Assembly (NCBI GenBank): GCA_937981765.1
Contig: CALJOM010000004.1
Location: forward strand, 1-64,000
Reading direction: 5' to 3'
Source: an uncultured Bacteroidales bacterium
GTDB taxonomy: Bacteria > Bacteroidota > Bacteroidia > Bacteroidales > Salinivirgaceae
Length of the DNA: 64,000 nucleotides
The notes under the pieces are model-generated. The model did no database searches. It was not told the DNA's origin and saw nothing but the letters and a program-made list of their open reading frames with translations. Shown piece by piece: positions 26,163 to 34,834 of this stretch (its first letter is position 1; each line of letters begins with the position of its first letter). The position numbers were made by a program, and so were the translations under genes.

Positions 26163-27047
26163 ATGGAATTTTTAAAAAATTACAATCTCGAAGTTAACGA
26201 ACAGGAAGTCAAAACCGCCGTTAGTGAAATTATCGCTCGGTCGCAAGAGAAAAAAAATCTTGAAACCTTAAAGATTTTGTTCTCGCTTATTGACCTCACT
26301 TCGTTAAACGGTACGGATACCAAAAGTAAAATTGCCGATATGGCACAAAAAGTGAGTTGGTTTAATCGGGTTTTTCCCGATATCCCCAATGTAGCCGCCA
26401 TTTGTGTTTATCCGGCATTAGTACCTGTGGTAAAAAATAATCTGACAGTTCCGGGGGTAGGTATTGCATCGGTTGGAGCAGGCTTCCCGGCCTCGCAAAC
26501 GTTTTTAGATGTAAAAACTCTTGAGTGCAAACGAGCTGTAATTGAGGGGGCTACGGAAGTAGATACGGTAATAACCCTGGGAGAGTTTTTTGAAGAAAAC
26601 TACGATTTTACATTCCGTGAAGTATCTGCTGAAAAAGAGGCCATTGGAGATGCTCATCTTAAAATAATTTTGGAATCGGGCTCGCTTCGTTCCATGAAAG
26701 AAATTCGAATAGCCTCCATCATCAGCATGGAAGCTGGTGCCGATTTTATCAAAACCAGTACCGGGAAAACTGAACCGGCTGCCACACCCGAAGCCGTTTA
26801 CATTATGTGCCAGGCAATCAAAGATTATTATAAGCAAACGGGACGAATGGTTGGAATTAAACCCGCGGGTGGAGTGGTTACCGCCAACGACGCTCTGATT
26901 TATTACACCATTGTTGAAACCATTCTTGGTGAAAAATGGCTTAATAATAAATACTTTAGATTAGGCGCTAGCAAACTTGCAAACAACCTTTTGACTGAGA
27001 TGGCAAAGTTAAGCAATTCCCAAGCTCAGCCTATCCGCTATTTCTAA
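26163..27047 (+). CDS. deoC: Deoxyribose-phosphate aldolase
   Basis: Class I aldolase that cleaves 2-deoxyribose-5-phosphate to glyceraldehyde-3-phosphate and acetaldehyde in deoxynucleoside salvage. The Schiff-base Lys is in GADFIKTSTGK; other landmarks are LIDLTSLNGTDT, VAAICVYPALVP, SVGAGFPASQTF, EVDTVITLGEF and GIKPAGGVVTANDAL. At 294 residues it is of the longer DeoC type (E. coli DeoC has about 260). The product feeds glycolysis, which suits its place beside pgk, though each gene has its own hairpin. Confidence 0.93.
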   Translation: MEFLKNYNLEVNEQEVKTAVSEIIARSQEKKNLETLKILFSLIDLTSLNGTDTKSKIADMAQKVSWFNRVFPDIPNVAAICVYPALVPVVKNNLTVPGVGIASVGAGFPASQTFLDVKTLECKRAVIEGATEVDTVITLGEFFEENYDFTFREVSAEKEAIGDAHLKIILESGSLRSMKEIRIASIISMEAGADFIKTSTGKTEPAATPEAVYIMCQAIKDYYKQTGRMVGIKPAGGVVTANDALIYYTIVETILGEKWLNNKYFRLGASKLANNLLTEMAKLSNSQAQPIRYF

Positions 27048-27066
27048 TTGTTCACTTATAAAACAC

Positions 27067-27114
27067 CGACAAAATCTTGTTATCGTTGATAACAAATTTT
27101 GTCGTATTTTTTTT
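27067..27114 (+). terminator. Terminator after deoC
   Basis: A long stem, CGACAAAAT plus TTGTTATC (27067-27084, one bulged C) with GATAACAA plus ATTTTGTCG (27088-27104), three-base loop, followed by TATTTTTTTT. Confidence 0.9.
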
Positions 27115-27232
27115 CGTTGTAATCAGCAAACCGAGTTTTAAGCAATTATAAAGTATAGAGCTCAAACTTAGGAATATTATTTTGGCAAATTGTCGTATTT
27201 TAGTGAAAATCAAAACCAAAAATTAATACCCG

Positions 27233-27880
27233 ATGATACTTTTCAAACAAGCCAACAATCTTATCCGATTAATCGATGAGTTTCTAAACACCGTTGATGA
27301 AGGGCTTATAATCTTCAAACAAGGAGTAACCAACTATCTATTAAAAAACCATGAAGGGCTTCTCGACAACCTTAAGACCATACAAACTCTAGAATCGAAA
27401 GCCGATGTTACCAAGCGGGAAATAGTCAATATTCTTTACACACAATCGCTACTACCCCAGCGTCGGGGCGATGTTCTTCGCATGTTAGAAGAGATTGATG
27501 ATATTATCGATTTGTGTAAAAAAGACCTTTTTCAATTCGATGTTGAAACTCCGGCTATTCCTTTTGAATTGAATCAGGATTTGATAAAATTAACAGAACT
27601 ATCCTGTTCTGCGGCCGAAAACGTTATCACAGCCGCCAGATCCTACTTTCGCTCCCCCGAACAGGTTAAGGACAGCCTACACAAGGTTTACCTGTTTGAG
27701 CGGGAAGCCGATAAACTTGCCGATACTATAAAGAGAAAAATTTTCAAAGAACTTCCAATATCAAATCTTAGTGAAAAAATTCATCTGCGATATTTCACCC
27801 TACACATTGAGACCATTTCAGACACAGCCCAGGCTATAGCTGATAACTTAACAATAATGATTATTAAGCAATCGTTATAA
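27233..27880 (+). CDS. DUF47 (PhoU-like) phosphate transport accessory protein
   Basis: A 215-residue all-helical protein of the DUF47/PhoU_div family, which is usually encoded next to PiT phosphate permeases and thought to regulate them. PhoU-like acidic patches are visible as LESKADVTKREIVNIL and, in the second half, LFEREADKLADTIKRKIF, each within a three-helix bundle; EEIDDIIDLCKKD lies between. No signal peptide or membrane segment, so it is cytoplasmic. It is followed after 12 bases by the PiT gene, which supports coupled expression. Confidence 0.88.
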   Translation: MILFKQANNLIRLIDEFLNTVDEGLIIFKQGVTNYLLKNHEGLLDNLKTIQTLESKADVTKREIVNILYTQSLLPQRRGDVLRMLEEIDDIIDLCKKDLFQFDVETPAIPFELNQDLIKLTELSCSAAENVITAARSYFRSPEQVKDSLHKVYLFEREADKLADTIKRKIFKELPISNLSEKIHLRYFTLHIETISDTAQAIADNLTIMIIKQSL

Positions 27881-27892
27881 CAACCTTTAGAA

Positions 27893-29632
27893 ATGCTATA
27901 CCTGATTTTTCTGAGCAGTGGGTTGTTTTTAGGCTGGTCGCTAGGGGCAAACGACGCCTCAAATGTATTCGGAACGGCAGTGGGAAGCCGTATGGTATCG
28001 TTTAGAAAAGCGGCATGGATAGCAAGTATTTTTGTTTTACTCGGAGCTGTTGTACAAGGACACGGAGCTGCTAATACCTTAACCACACTTGGAGCAATTA
28101 ACGCTCTGGGCGGGGCTTTTACCGTAGCTCTATGCGCAGCCATTACGGTATATTGGATGACAAAGGCCGGACTCCCGGTTTCTACAGGCCAGGCAATTGT
28201 TGGGGCCATTGTTGGCTGGACACTTTTTGCCGGCTTTAAACCCGACATGAATGTGCTTCTAAAAATTGTTACAACATGGGTAAGTGGGCCCATACTGGGA
28301 ATGGGGTTCAGCGTCATACTGTTTCTGTTGTTTCGCAGATTAATTAATAAATCACACATACACCGTGTAAAACTGGATGTGTTAGTACGATGGGGACTGA
28401 TTTTCGTGGGAGCCTTTGGCGCATATAGCTTAGGAGCCAACAATATTGCCAACGTTATCGGAGTATTTATCCCAACAGCACCAACCGTGTTGCTTTCGTT
28501 CGGTTTTTTTTCTGTCGACGGAGTAGAATTGCTTTTCTTATTAGGAGGTTTAGCAATTGCCGCAGGAATTTTTACCTATAGCAAAAAGGTGATGCAAACC
28601 GTTGGTAACGGAATAATGGCACTAACACCTGAAACCGCATTGGTGGTTGTGCTGGCACAGGCTATTGTGCTATTTCTTTTTTCATCCAAAGAGCTGTCGA
28701 GCTTTGTGGGTAAGTTAGGTTTACCACCTATCCCATTAGTACCTGTATCAAGTACACAGGTAGTTGTGGGAGCTGTAATAGGAATAGGATTGATTAAAGG
28801 TGGAAGGGAACTAAACTTTAAATTGTTAGGTGAAATTGCCCTGGGGTGGATTACAACCCCCTTGGCAGCCGGAGCTCTTACGTTTTTTGCTTTGTTTTTT
28901 ACTCAAAATATTTTTCAATTAAAAGTGGTTGGAGACCCCCAAATAAAATCTTCTGAAAGCCTTCAAGCATCACCTGTTATTCAGATCACTTATGATCTAA
29001 CAACACCGGGACTTTACCTGTTAATTTTTGCTCTCTTGATACTCTTGCTGTTGCTTGTTTTTAATCAGCAGAAACTTCGCCTTAAGGCCGAAAATATGAT
29101 GTTAGTTGAGCAAAAACAAGCAGTAGAATCTATTAAAGCACTAAACGAATTGGAACTTCAAAACATACACCTTCAAAATACCTATCTGGCAAATTCACTC
29201 GAAGTAAAAAAACAACAATTTAACTTGTTGGTAAAAAACCTAACCGAAAGACGAACTTTTCTGGAATATGTAGCTAACGAAATGGAGCAATTGGTAGGCT
29301 CGCCCGACATCAAAAAACGCGATGAAAAACTTATGGAACTCATTCAAATGTTAAAGCAGCGAATGTCGTTTACACAAGAGTTGGAAGAAATATATCGTCA
29401 ATTGGAAGAAACACATAAAGGATTTCAACACACCCTTGCGGCAAGGTTTCCAACACTAACAGATAAAGAAATACGCATTGCTCTACTTCTTCGACTAGGT
29501 TTTTCTCTCCGCGAAATTTCAGTTTTGACAAATGCCACTGAGTCGGAAACCGATACCGCTATTCAATCCATTAGAAACAAGTTAACGTTAAATACGGAAG
29601 AAAACCTTTCTGATTTCTTATCCAAACTTTGA
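27893..29632 (+). CDS. PiT-family phosphate permease fused to a coiled coil and LuxR-like helix-turn-helix tail
   Basis: Residues 1 to about 345 are an inorganic phosphate transporter of the PiT (PHO-4) family: the duplicated signature appears as GANDASNVFGTAVG near the N-terminus and GANNIANVIGVF in the second half, and each is followed by hydrophobic helices; GLPVSTGQAIVGAIVGW and PVSSTQVVVGAVIGIG are the matching second motifs. A further membrane helix lies at about 370-391. From 392 to 521 the chain is charged and helical with heptad-like spacing. The last 58 residues, from LTDKEIRIALLLRLGFS and REISVLTNATES to NKLTL, follow the pattern of the LuxR-type helix-turn-helix that ends many Bacteroidota TPR regulators. 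The second half of that helix is less basic than usual, so DNA binding is not assured. No frameshift separates the parts. It lies between the DUF47 gene and a CYTH gene in one operon. Confidence 0.87.
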   Translation: MLYLIFLSSGLFLGWSLGANDASNVFGTAVGSRMVSFRKAAWIASIFVLLGAVVQGHGAANTLTTLGAINALGGAFTVALCAAITVYWMTKAGLPVSTGQAIVGAIVGWTLFAGFKPDMNVLLKIVTTWVSGPILGMGFSVILFLLFRRLINKSHIHRVKLDVLVRWGLIFVGAFGAYSLGANNIANVIGVFIPTAPTVLLSFGFFSVDGVELLFLLGGLAIAAGIFTYSKKVMQTVGNGIMALTPETALVVVLAQAIVLFLFSSKELSSFVGKLGLPPIPLVPVSSTQVVVGAVIGIGLIKGGRELNFKLLGEIALGWITTPLAAGALTFFALFFTQNIFQLKVVGDPQIKSSESLQASPVIQITYDLTTPGLYLLIFALLILLLLLVFNQQKLRLKAENMMLVEQKQAVESIKALNELELQNIHLQNTYLANSLEVKKQQFNLLVKNLTERRTFLEYVANEMEQLVGSPDIKKRDEKLMELIQMLKQRMSFTQELEEIYRQLEETHKGFQHTLAARFPTLTDKEIRIALLLRLGFSLREISVLTNATESETDTAIQSIRNKLTLNTEENLSDFLSKL

Positions 29633-29653
29633 TTTTGTGATAACCCTCGATAT

Positions 29654-30145
29654 ATGGCACTGGAAATTGAACGAAAATTTTTAGTTACAAACCTTAGTTT
29701 TAAAGAAAATGTACTAAAACGATCGGAGATAATTCAGGGATATCTATCGTCGGATCCCGAAAAAACAGTCAGAATCCGATTCAGAGATAATACAGGTTTT
29801 ATTTCAATAAAAGGGGTGATAAACGATTCACGTCTTACCCGGTTCGAGTGGGAAAAGGAAATTACTGCCGATGATGCTATAGAGCTTCTTAAACTCTGCG
29901 AACCATACATAGTCCACAAAATACGTTATTATGTCCCCTATGGCAACCACATTTTTGAAGTGGATGAATTTCTAGGTAAAAACCAAGGTCTGATTTTGGC
30001 AGAAATCGAACTTAATTGCGAAAATGAAACGTTCGAAAAACCCGAATGGCTGGGAATAGAAGTAACAAACGACATTCGCTATTATAACTCATGGTTGGCC
30101 AAAAACTCCATTGAGGAAATTAAACCCAAAAACCAGTTGGAGTAA
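29654..30145 (+). CDS. CYTH-domain protein (triphosphate tunnel metalloenzyme)
   Basis: A 163-residue single-domain CYTH protein. The signature ExExK is at the very start (ALEIERKFLV), followed by VRIRFRDNTGFISIK and later EWEKEI, KIRYYVPY, FEVDEFLG and LILAEIEL, which supply the acidic and basic residues lining the tunnel. Members hydrolyse inorganic tripolyphosphate or other triphosphates, and a few are adenylate cyclases; short bacterial forms like this most often act as triphosphatases. It begins 21 bases after the PiT gene, which fits a role in phosphate or polyphosphate metabolism, though the actual substrate is unproven. Confidence 0.88.
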   Translation: MALEIERKFLVTNLSFKENVLKRSEIIQGYLSSDPEKTVRIRFRDNTGFISIKGVINDSRLTRFEWEKEITADDAIELLKLCEPYIVHKIRYYVPYGNHIFEVDEFLGKNQGLILAEIELNCENETFEKPEWLGIEVTNDIRYYNSWLAKNSIEEIKPKNQLE

Positions 30146-30271
30146 AATTTAAAAAAGCATTTTTCACAACAACACCCCCTCTTATTCTTATCCAAAACGA
30201 AAAATAAAATATTTTTTTTGCTCCACCCCCTGAATTTTTATAACAAAGACGGGACTTTTGTGTTTTTCTTA

Positions 30272-30279
30272 TATCTTTG
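30272..30279 (+). promoter_or_regulatory. Possible -7 promoter element for glnN
   Basis: TATCTTTG matches TAnnTTTG, 19 bases before the ATG at 30299. It also argues against the upstream in-frame ATG at 30218. No correctly spaced -33 TTTG. Confidence 0.5.
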
Positions 30280-30298
30280 CAAGAAAGATTATAGCCAT

Positions 30299-32494
30299 AT
30301 GCTAACACTTCGTTTCAAAGCCTTCAATGAAGCATCAAACCGTTTGCCTGAAACCACCAATCTCCCACCTAATGGTTTATCGCAGGCTGAACTTTTCGGG
30401 ATTAATGTATTCGACCGTGCAAAAATGAAAAAATATCTCTCGGAAGATGCCTATGAAAGTCTAATACAATCGATAGACGAAGGGAAAAAAATCGACCGTA
30501 AAATTGCAGGGCAAGTAGCCTCCGCCATGAAAGCATGGGCCATGGAACAAGGAGCAACCCACTACACACATTGGTTTCACCCACTCAATGGAGCCACAGC
30601 AGAAAAACACGACGCCTTTTTATCGATTGATAAAACCGGTAACCCCATTGAAATTTTCAAAGCCGATATGCTGGTGCAGCAAGAGCCTGATGCCTCAAGT
30701 TTTCCAAGCGGAGGACTTCGTAACACATTTGAAGCCAGAGGGTATACAGCTTGGGATCCATCATCGCCAGCTTTTATTTTAGATAAAACCCTCTGCATTC
30801 CCACTGTATTTGTTGCTTACACGGGAGAGGCTCTCGACTTCAAAACCCCATTGCTAAAATCACTAGCACTTCTTGACAAAGCTGCCCTAGCTGTTCTTGA
30901 ATATTTCGATAAGGACGCCAAAAAAGTATATGCAACCCTAGGATGGGAACAGGAGTTTTTTTTAATCGACCAATCACTATTTAACGCTCGTCCCGACCTA
31001 ATGTTATGCGGAAGAACCCTTATGGGACATGCCGCGGCCAAAGATCAGCAGCTTGAAGATCACTACTTCGGAGCCATTCCGGCAAGGGTCTCAGCATTTA
31101 TGCAAGAATTTGAAGTCGAAGCCATCAAACTTGGAATTCCAATAAAAACCCGCCACAACGAGGTTGCACCCAATCAGTTTGAATGTGCTCCAATTTTTGA
31201 GGAAGCTAACTTAGCCGTTGACCACAACCAGCTTCTCATGTCGTTGATGGACCGAATTGCCCGACGGCATAAGTTTCGTGTTTTATTTCACGAAAAACCC
31301 TTTAAAGGAATCAACGGCTCAGGCAAGCACAACAATTGGTCGATGATGACCGACACGGGAGTAAACCTTCTTTCGCCAGGGAAAACTCCAAAAAACAACC
31401 TGCAGTTTTTAACCTTTCTTATTAACACAATTAAAGCCGTTCACGATCATGCAGCACTTCTTATCGGAAGCATTGCTTCAGAGCCAAACTCGCATCGATT
31501 GGGTGCCCACGAAGCTCCTCCAGCCATAATGTCGGTTTTTATTGGCAAAACGTTGAGTGCGGTGCTCAACGAGTTGGAAGAAAAAGTAACCGACCAAAAG
31601 ATGACCCCTGATGAAAAAACCGAACTGAAGTTGGAAATTATTGGTAAAATTCCTGAAATTCTGCTGGACAACACCGACCGTAACCGCACATCGCCTTTTG
31701 CCTTTACCGGAAACCGCTTTGAATTCCGAGCTGTAGGTTCTTCGGGAAGCTGCGCCTCGCCTATGATTGTTCTAAATACTGCCGTAGCCGACCAACTCAT
31801 CAAATTTAAAGAAGATGTCGATCGACAAATAGTTAGGGGCATGAAAAAAGATGAGGCTATAATCCAATGTCTCCGTAAAGTGATTATCGAAAGCAAAAAA
31901 ATTAGATTTGAAGGCAACGGTTATAGCCAGATATGGGTTGAGGAAGCTGCCCGAAGGGGTCTCCCCAACATCAAAAATCCGCTCGATGCCTTCAAAACAT
32001 TTCTTTACGATTCGTCGGTAAAACTCCTTGTGGGCAACAATATTCTAACCAAACGCGAGTTAGAAGCCCGATACGAAATCCGAAACGAAATTTTTGTTAA
32101 AAAGGTGCAAATCGAAGCCCGGGCTATTGGCGACCTAGCGATAAATCACATCATCCCCACAGCTATTGCTTACCAAAACACATTGATCAATAATGTTCAG
32201 GGGCTGAAAACTTTATTCCCTAACCAATGGGAAAACCTTGCTGAACATCAACTAGGGTTAATTAAGGAAATTTCTGAGCACATTCACACCATTAGCCATG
32301 AGGTTAATGAAATGATAGAGCACAGAAAAGTTGCTAACCAGATTGATGACGTTGTTGAGAAAGCACATTTGTACGATAAAAATGTTAAACCCTATATTGA
32401 GTCGATCCGCACACGTATCGACAAACTGGAAATGATTGTCGACGATGATATGTGGCCCTTGCCCAAATACCGTGAAATGCTCTTTATCCGATAA
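30299..32494 (+). CDS. glnN: Type III glutamine synthetase
   Basis: Makes glutamine from glutamate, ammonia and ATP; the type III enzyme is a large dodecamer typical of Bacteroidota and cyanobacteria. The 731-residue length from the ATG at 30299 matches GSIII. Landmarks are THYTHWFHPLNG, an early SFPSGGLRNTFEARGYTAWD, the catalytic core GWEQEFFLID, KTRHNEVAPNQFE, FKGINGSGKHNNWS, and the phosphate-binding NRTSPFAFTGNRFEFRAVGSS. A longer frame opens at 30218, but its extra 27 residues precede the promoter-like element and the conserved N-terminus. The gene stands alone after the phosphate operon. Confidence 0.95.
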   Translation: MLTLRFKAFNEASNRLPETTNLPPNGLSQAELFGINVFDRAKMKKYLSEDAYESLIQSIDEGKKIDRKIAGQVASAMKAWAMEQGATHYTHWFHPLNGATAEKHDAFLSIDKTGNPIEIFKADMLVQQEPDASSFPSGGLRNTFEARGYTAWDPSSPAFILDKTLCIPTVFVAYTGEALDFKTPLLKSLALLDKAALAVLEYFDKDAKKVYATLGWEQEFFLIDQSLFNARPDLMLCGRTLMGHAAAKDQQLEDHYFGAIPARVSAFMQEFEVEAIKLGIPIKTRHNEVAPNQFECAPIFEEANLAVDHNQLLMSLMDRIARRHKFRVLFHEKPFKGINGSGKHNNWSMMTDTGVNLLSPGKTPKNNLQFLTFLINTIKAVHDHAALLIGSIASEPNSHRLGAHEAPPAIMSVFIGKTLSAVLNELEEKVTDQKMTPDEKTELKLEIIGKIPEILLDNTDRNRTSPFAFTGNRFEFRAVGSSGSCASPMIVLNTAVADQLIKFKEDVDRQIVRGMKKDEAIIQCLRKVIIESKKIRFEGNGYSQIWVEEAARRGLPNIKNPLDAFKTFLYDSSVKLLVGNNILTKRELEARYEIRNEIFVKKVQIEARAIGDLAINHIIPTAIAYQNTLINNVQGLKTLFPNQWENLAEHQLGLIKEISEHIHTISHEVNEMIEHRKVANQIDDVVEKAHLYDKNVKPYIESIRTRIDKLEMIVDDDMWPLPKYREMLFIR

Positions 32495-32547
32495 GACAAT
32501 GTACGAAACAAAAAATAGGCAACACTATGTTATCTCTTTTTTTCGAA

Positions 32548-34700
32548 TCATGAAACGCAAAAACCGATTACCAGTAGGTCGTCGATTGGCACGTTACCTT
32601 CCTTCCATTTATTAAATTCCGTTTAAGCTCTGAAGTTTGTTGGTCAATAGGCAACGATGAAATAGTTAGTATCATCACCCTAAATTGTTGCTTAATGTAA
32701 CGTTGGTTGCTATCTCCTCCAGGCTGGTCGGAGAACCCATCTGTAAACATAAACAAGCCCCCCCGAAAATCTCAACAATTGTTTCAGAAAAATCTTTCAT
32801 GGTTACATAGGCGAAGATAGACATTTTATCAGGCTGAATTCCAGTTAGGGTGTGGTTATTTACAATAAATAACGGGCGTTGAGAACCGGCAAAAACTAGT
32901 TGGTTGTTACTTTTGTCAATTCGGCAAAGGGCAAGTTCCAGTCCGTCGGAACCACCAATTCGGTCGGTATTCTGTTTAAGCGAAAGCATTATTAACTTTC
33001 TTAGCTCATTTAATATTTCGGCGGGTTGAAGAATTTGTTTCCACTTTATAACTTCATTGAGCAGTGAAATACTCAATACACTCATAAAATCACCGGGAAC
33101 TCCCCTCCCGGTGCAATCGCCTACGGCAATAAAAACATTCTCGTTATTTTGATGGCCCCAGTAAAAATCTCTACTCACAACATCTTTTGGCAAATACAAC
33201 AACGTAAAATTTCCGATAATGTCTTCCAGATGTTGATGACCAGGCAATAGAGAGGTTTGAATTTATCGGGCATAGCCAAAACTTTCCTGAATCCGACGAT
33301 TCTGAAACTGAATTTTATTATTGCTTTCAATCAGATAGTCCGGCTGAACGCGAATTTCTTCATTTTGCTGTACAATTAAAACATTTTTTCTTTTAGAATA
33401 TTTCGTTGCCTAGGTATTTATACCAACGCCCACGAATCTTTTGCAAGTAGAAATAGCAATAATAGTACTTCCAAACAGCGTTATGTAGATGAACTTTCTA
33501 GTATTTTTTATCTCGATTTCGCTTATCTCCTGCCGGTATTTTAATTCAGCAATCTTGTATTTCCTTTTGAGCTGTTTCATATTGAGTCAGGAGTTCCAGA
33601 AGTTTTTACTCGCTAGTTCGTTGGGCAATAGAATATCGGTAATCAGCATAAAATTTAAAGCAGCGAAGGGCCAACTTTGTTTCACCCAGGTCCTCAAAAA
33701 TTTGCGACAATTTTTTGTAGGCCTCCATCTGGTACGACAACTCACCGATCTTTTAAGCGTTCTCGATAGCTAACTGTAAATATTCAATTGCCTGGGAATA
33801 TTGCTTTGTCCTATGATAAGTCATCACCAATTCTCCAGCTGTAATGGCAATTCTGGGCAAGTTGTTCATCTCTTTCTTCGGGATCTTTATTGACAATAAA
33901 ATCGCCAAGATTATTATAACAGACAGCTAACCCACATTTATCGCCATATCGTTAACTTATTTCCAAAGAACGGTTAGTATAAAAGTAGGCCGAATCATCC
34001 CAACCCGGAAGGTGGTAGAATGCTCCTATATTTCGATAAGCTACAGCTGTCATTACCCCAAAATCCTGGTTAAACTTTTCAATTTTATAAAAAACCAATA
34101 AATGGTGATCCTAAGCCTTTCTCACATCATTCTGCATGAAAATAAAAGGCCAATGATGACTAAAGTAAACGATGTCCTTAGAATTCAAAAACTGTCTGAA
34201 ATTTGAGTCTTAAAATTGTTATAAATCATCGAAACCATTTTTATATCACGGGTATGATACGCCTGAGCCAACACACGTTAATAAATGCTATCGGCCTTGT
34301 TATAAGCTCCATTATTAAGATAAACCGTTCCAATATTAGTTAAAATCCTGATATTCTACAGAAGTAATGAATCATGAGTTTCAAGTCGAAAGCCTAACTC
34401 ACCCCATGCGAGAGCGGAGCGAGGATAGAATTGTTTAACATCGTAAACATAATCACCTGTCATTTTAACTTTTGCCGAATATTTTCTTCTTCATTTATTT
34501 CCCGGGTCAAATAATCAAGAGAATTAGAGGCAATCAGATCTATGATTTCCAAAAATAAATTAAGACGCATATAAAATGTATAGTGGAAAGAACAAGATCT
34601 TTCCTGGTTAGTTAGTTAATAAGCTAAATTTAAAGCATATAGGCAGTAAATCCGATTTTATATAGAATTCAGAATCTCAAATAGCACTACAAAGCAAGTG
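32548..34700 (-). pseudogene. Decayed TPR / SpoIIE-type serine phosphatase gene
   Basis: A remnant of a signalling protein built like the intact gene at 37714-39885: N-terminal TPRs, a membrane helix with coiled coil, and a C-terminal PP2C/SpoIIE phosphatase. From the C-terminal end inward: GNVPIDDLLVIG lies in one frame near 32560-32615; FTDGFSDQPGGDS lies in another; and a long block with DVVSRDFYWGHQNN and CTGRGVPGDFMS lies in a third (32766-33247). One shift falls at a seven-base C run (32758-32764). Upstream, the coiled coil and membrane helix (KYKIAELKYRQEISEIEIK, FIYITLFGSTIIAIS) sit near 33400-33580. TPR traces such as TKQYSQAIEYLQLAIENA and NIGTVYLNNGAYNKADSIY run to about 34560, broken by stops in every frame. 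Many lesions mean the gene is dead. The upstream boundary is approximate; nothing else is visible between it and the C10 peptidase gene. Confidence 0.85.
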
Positions 34701-34834
34701 TAATGAACTAAATGTTGAACAAAATTATAAACGTCGAGTGCATCAACAAAAAAAATAAATCAACCGAAATAATCAAACGTGTTGAAAAATATGTATCTTT
34801 AGGGTAATTATTGAAAACTTAAAATTTACTTAGT

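Noticed and set aside
27781..28452. 223-residue minus-strand open frame
   Set aside because: It lies opposite the PiT permease, is Pro/Thr/Ala-rich from reverse reading of hydrophobic codons, and has no family features; shadow of the real gene.
33489..33773. 94-residue plus-strand frame
   Set aside because: Antisense to the decayed TPR/SpoIIE gene, whose protein traces on the minus strand explain the sequence.
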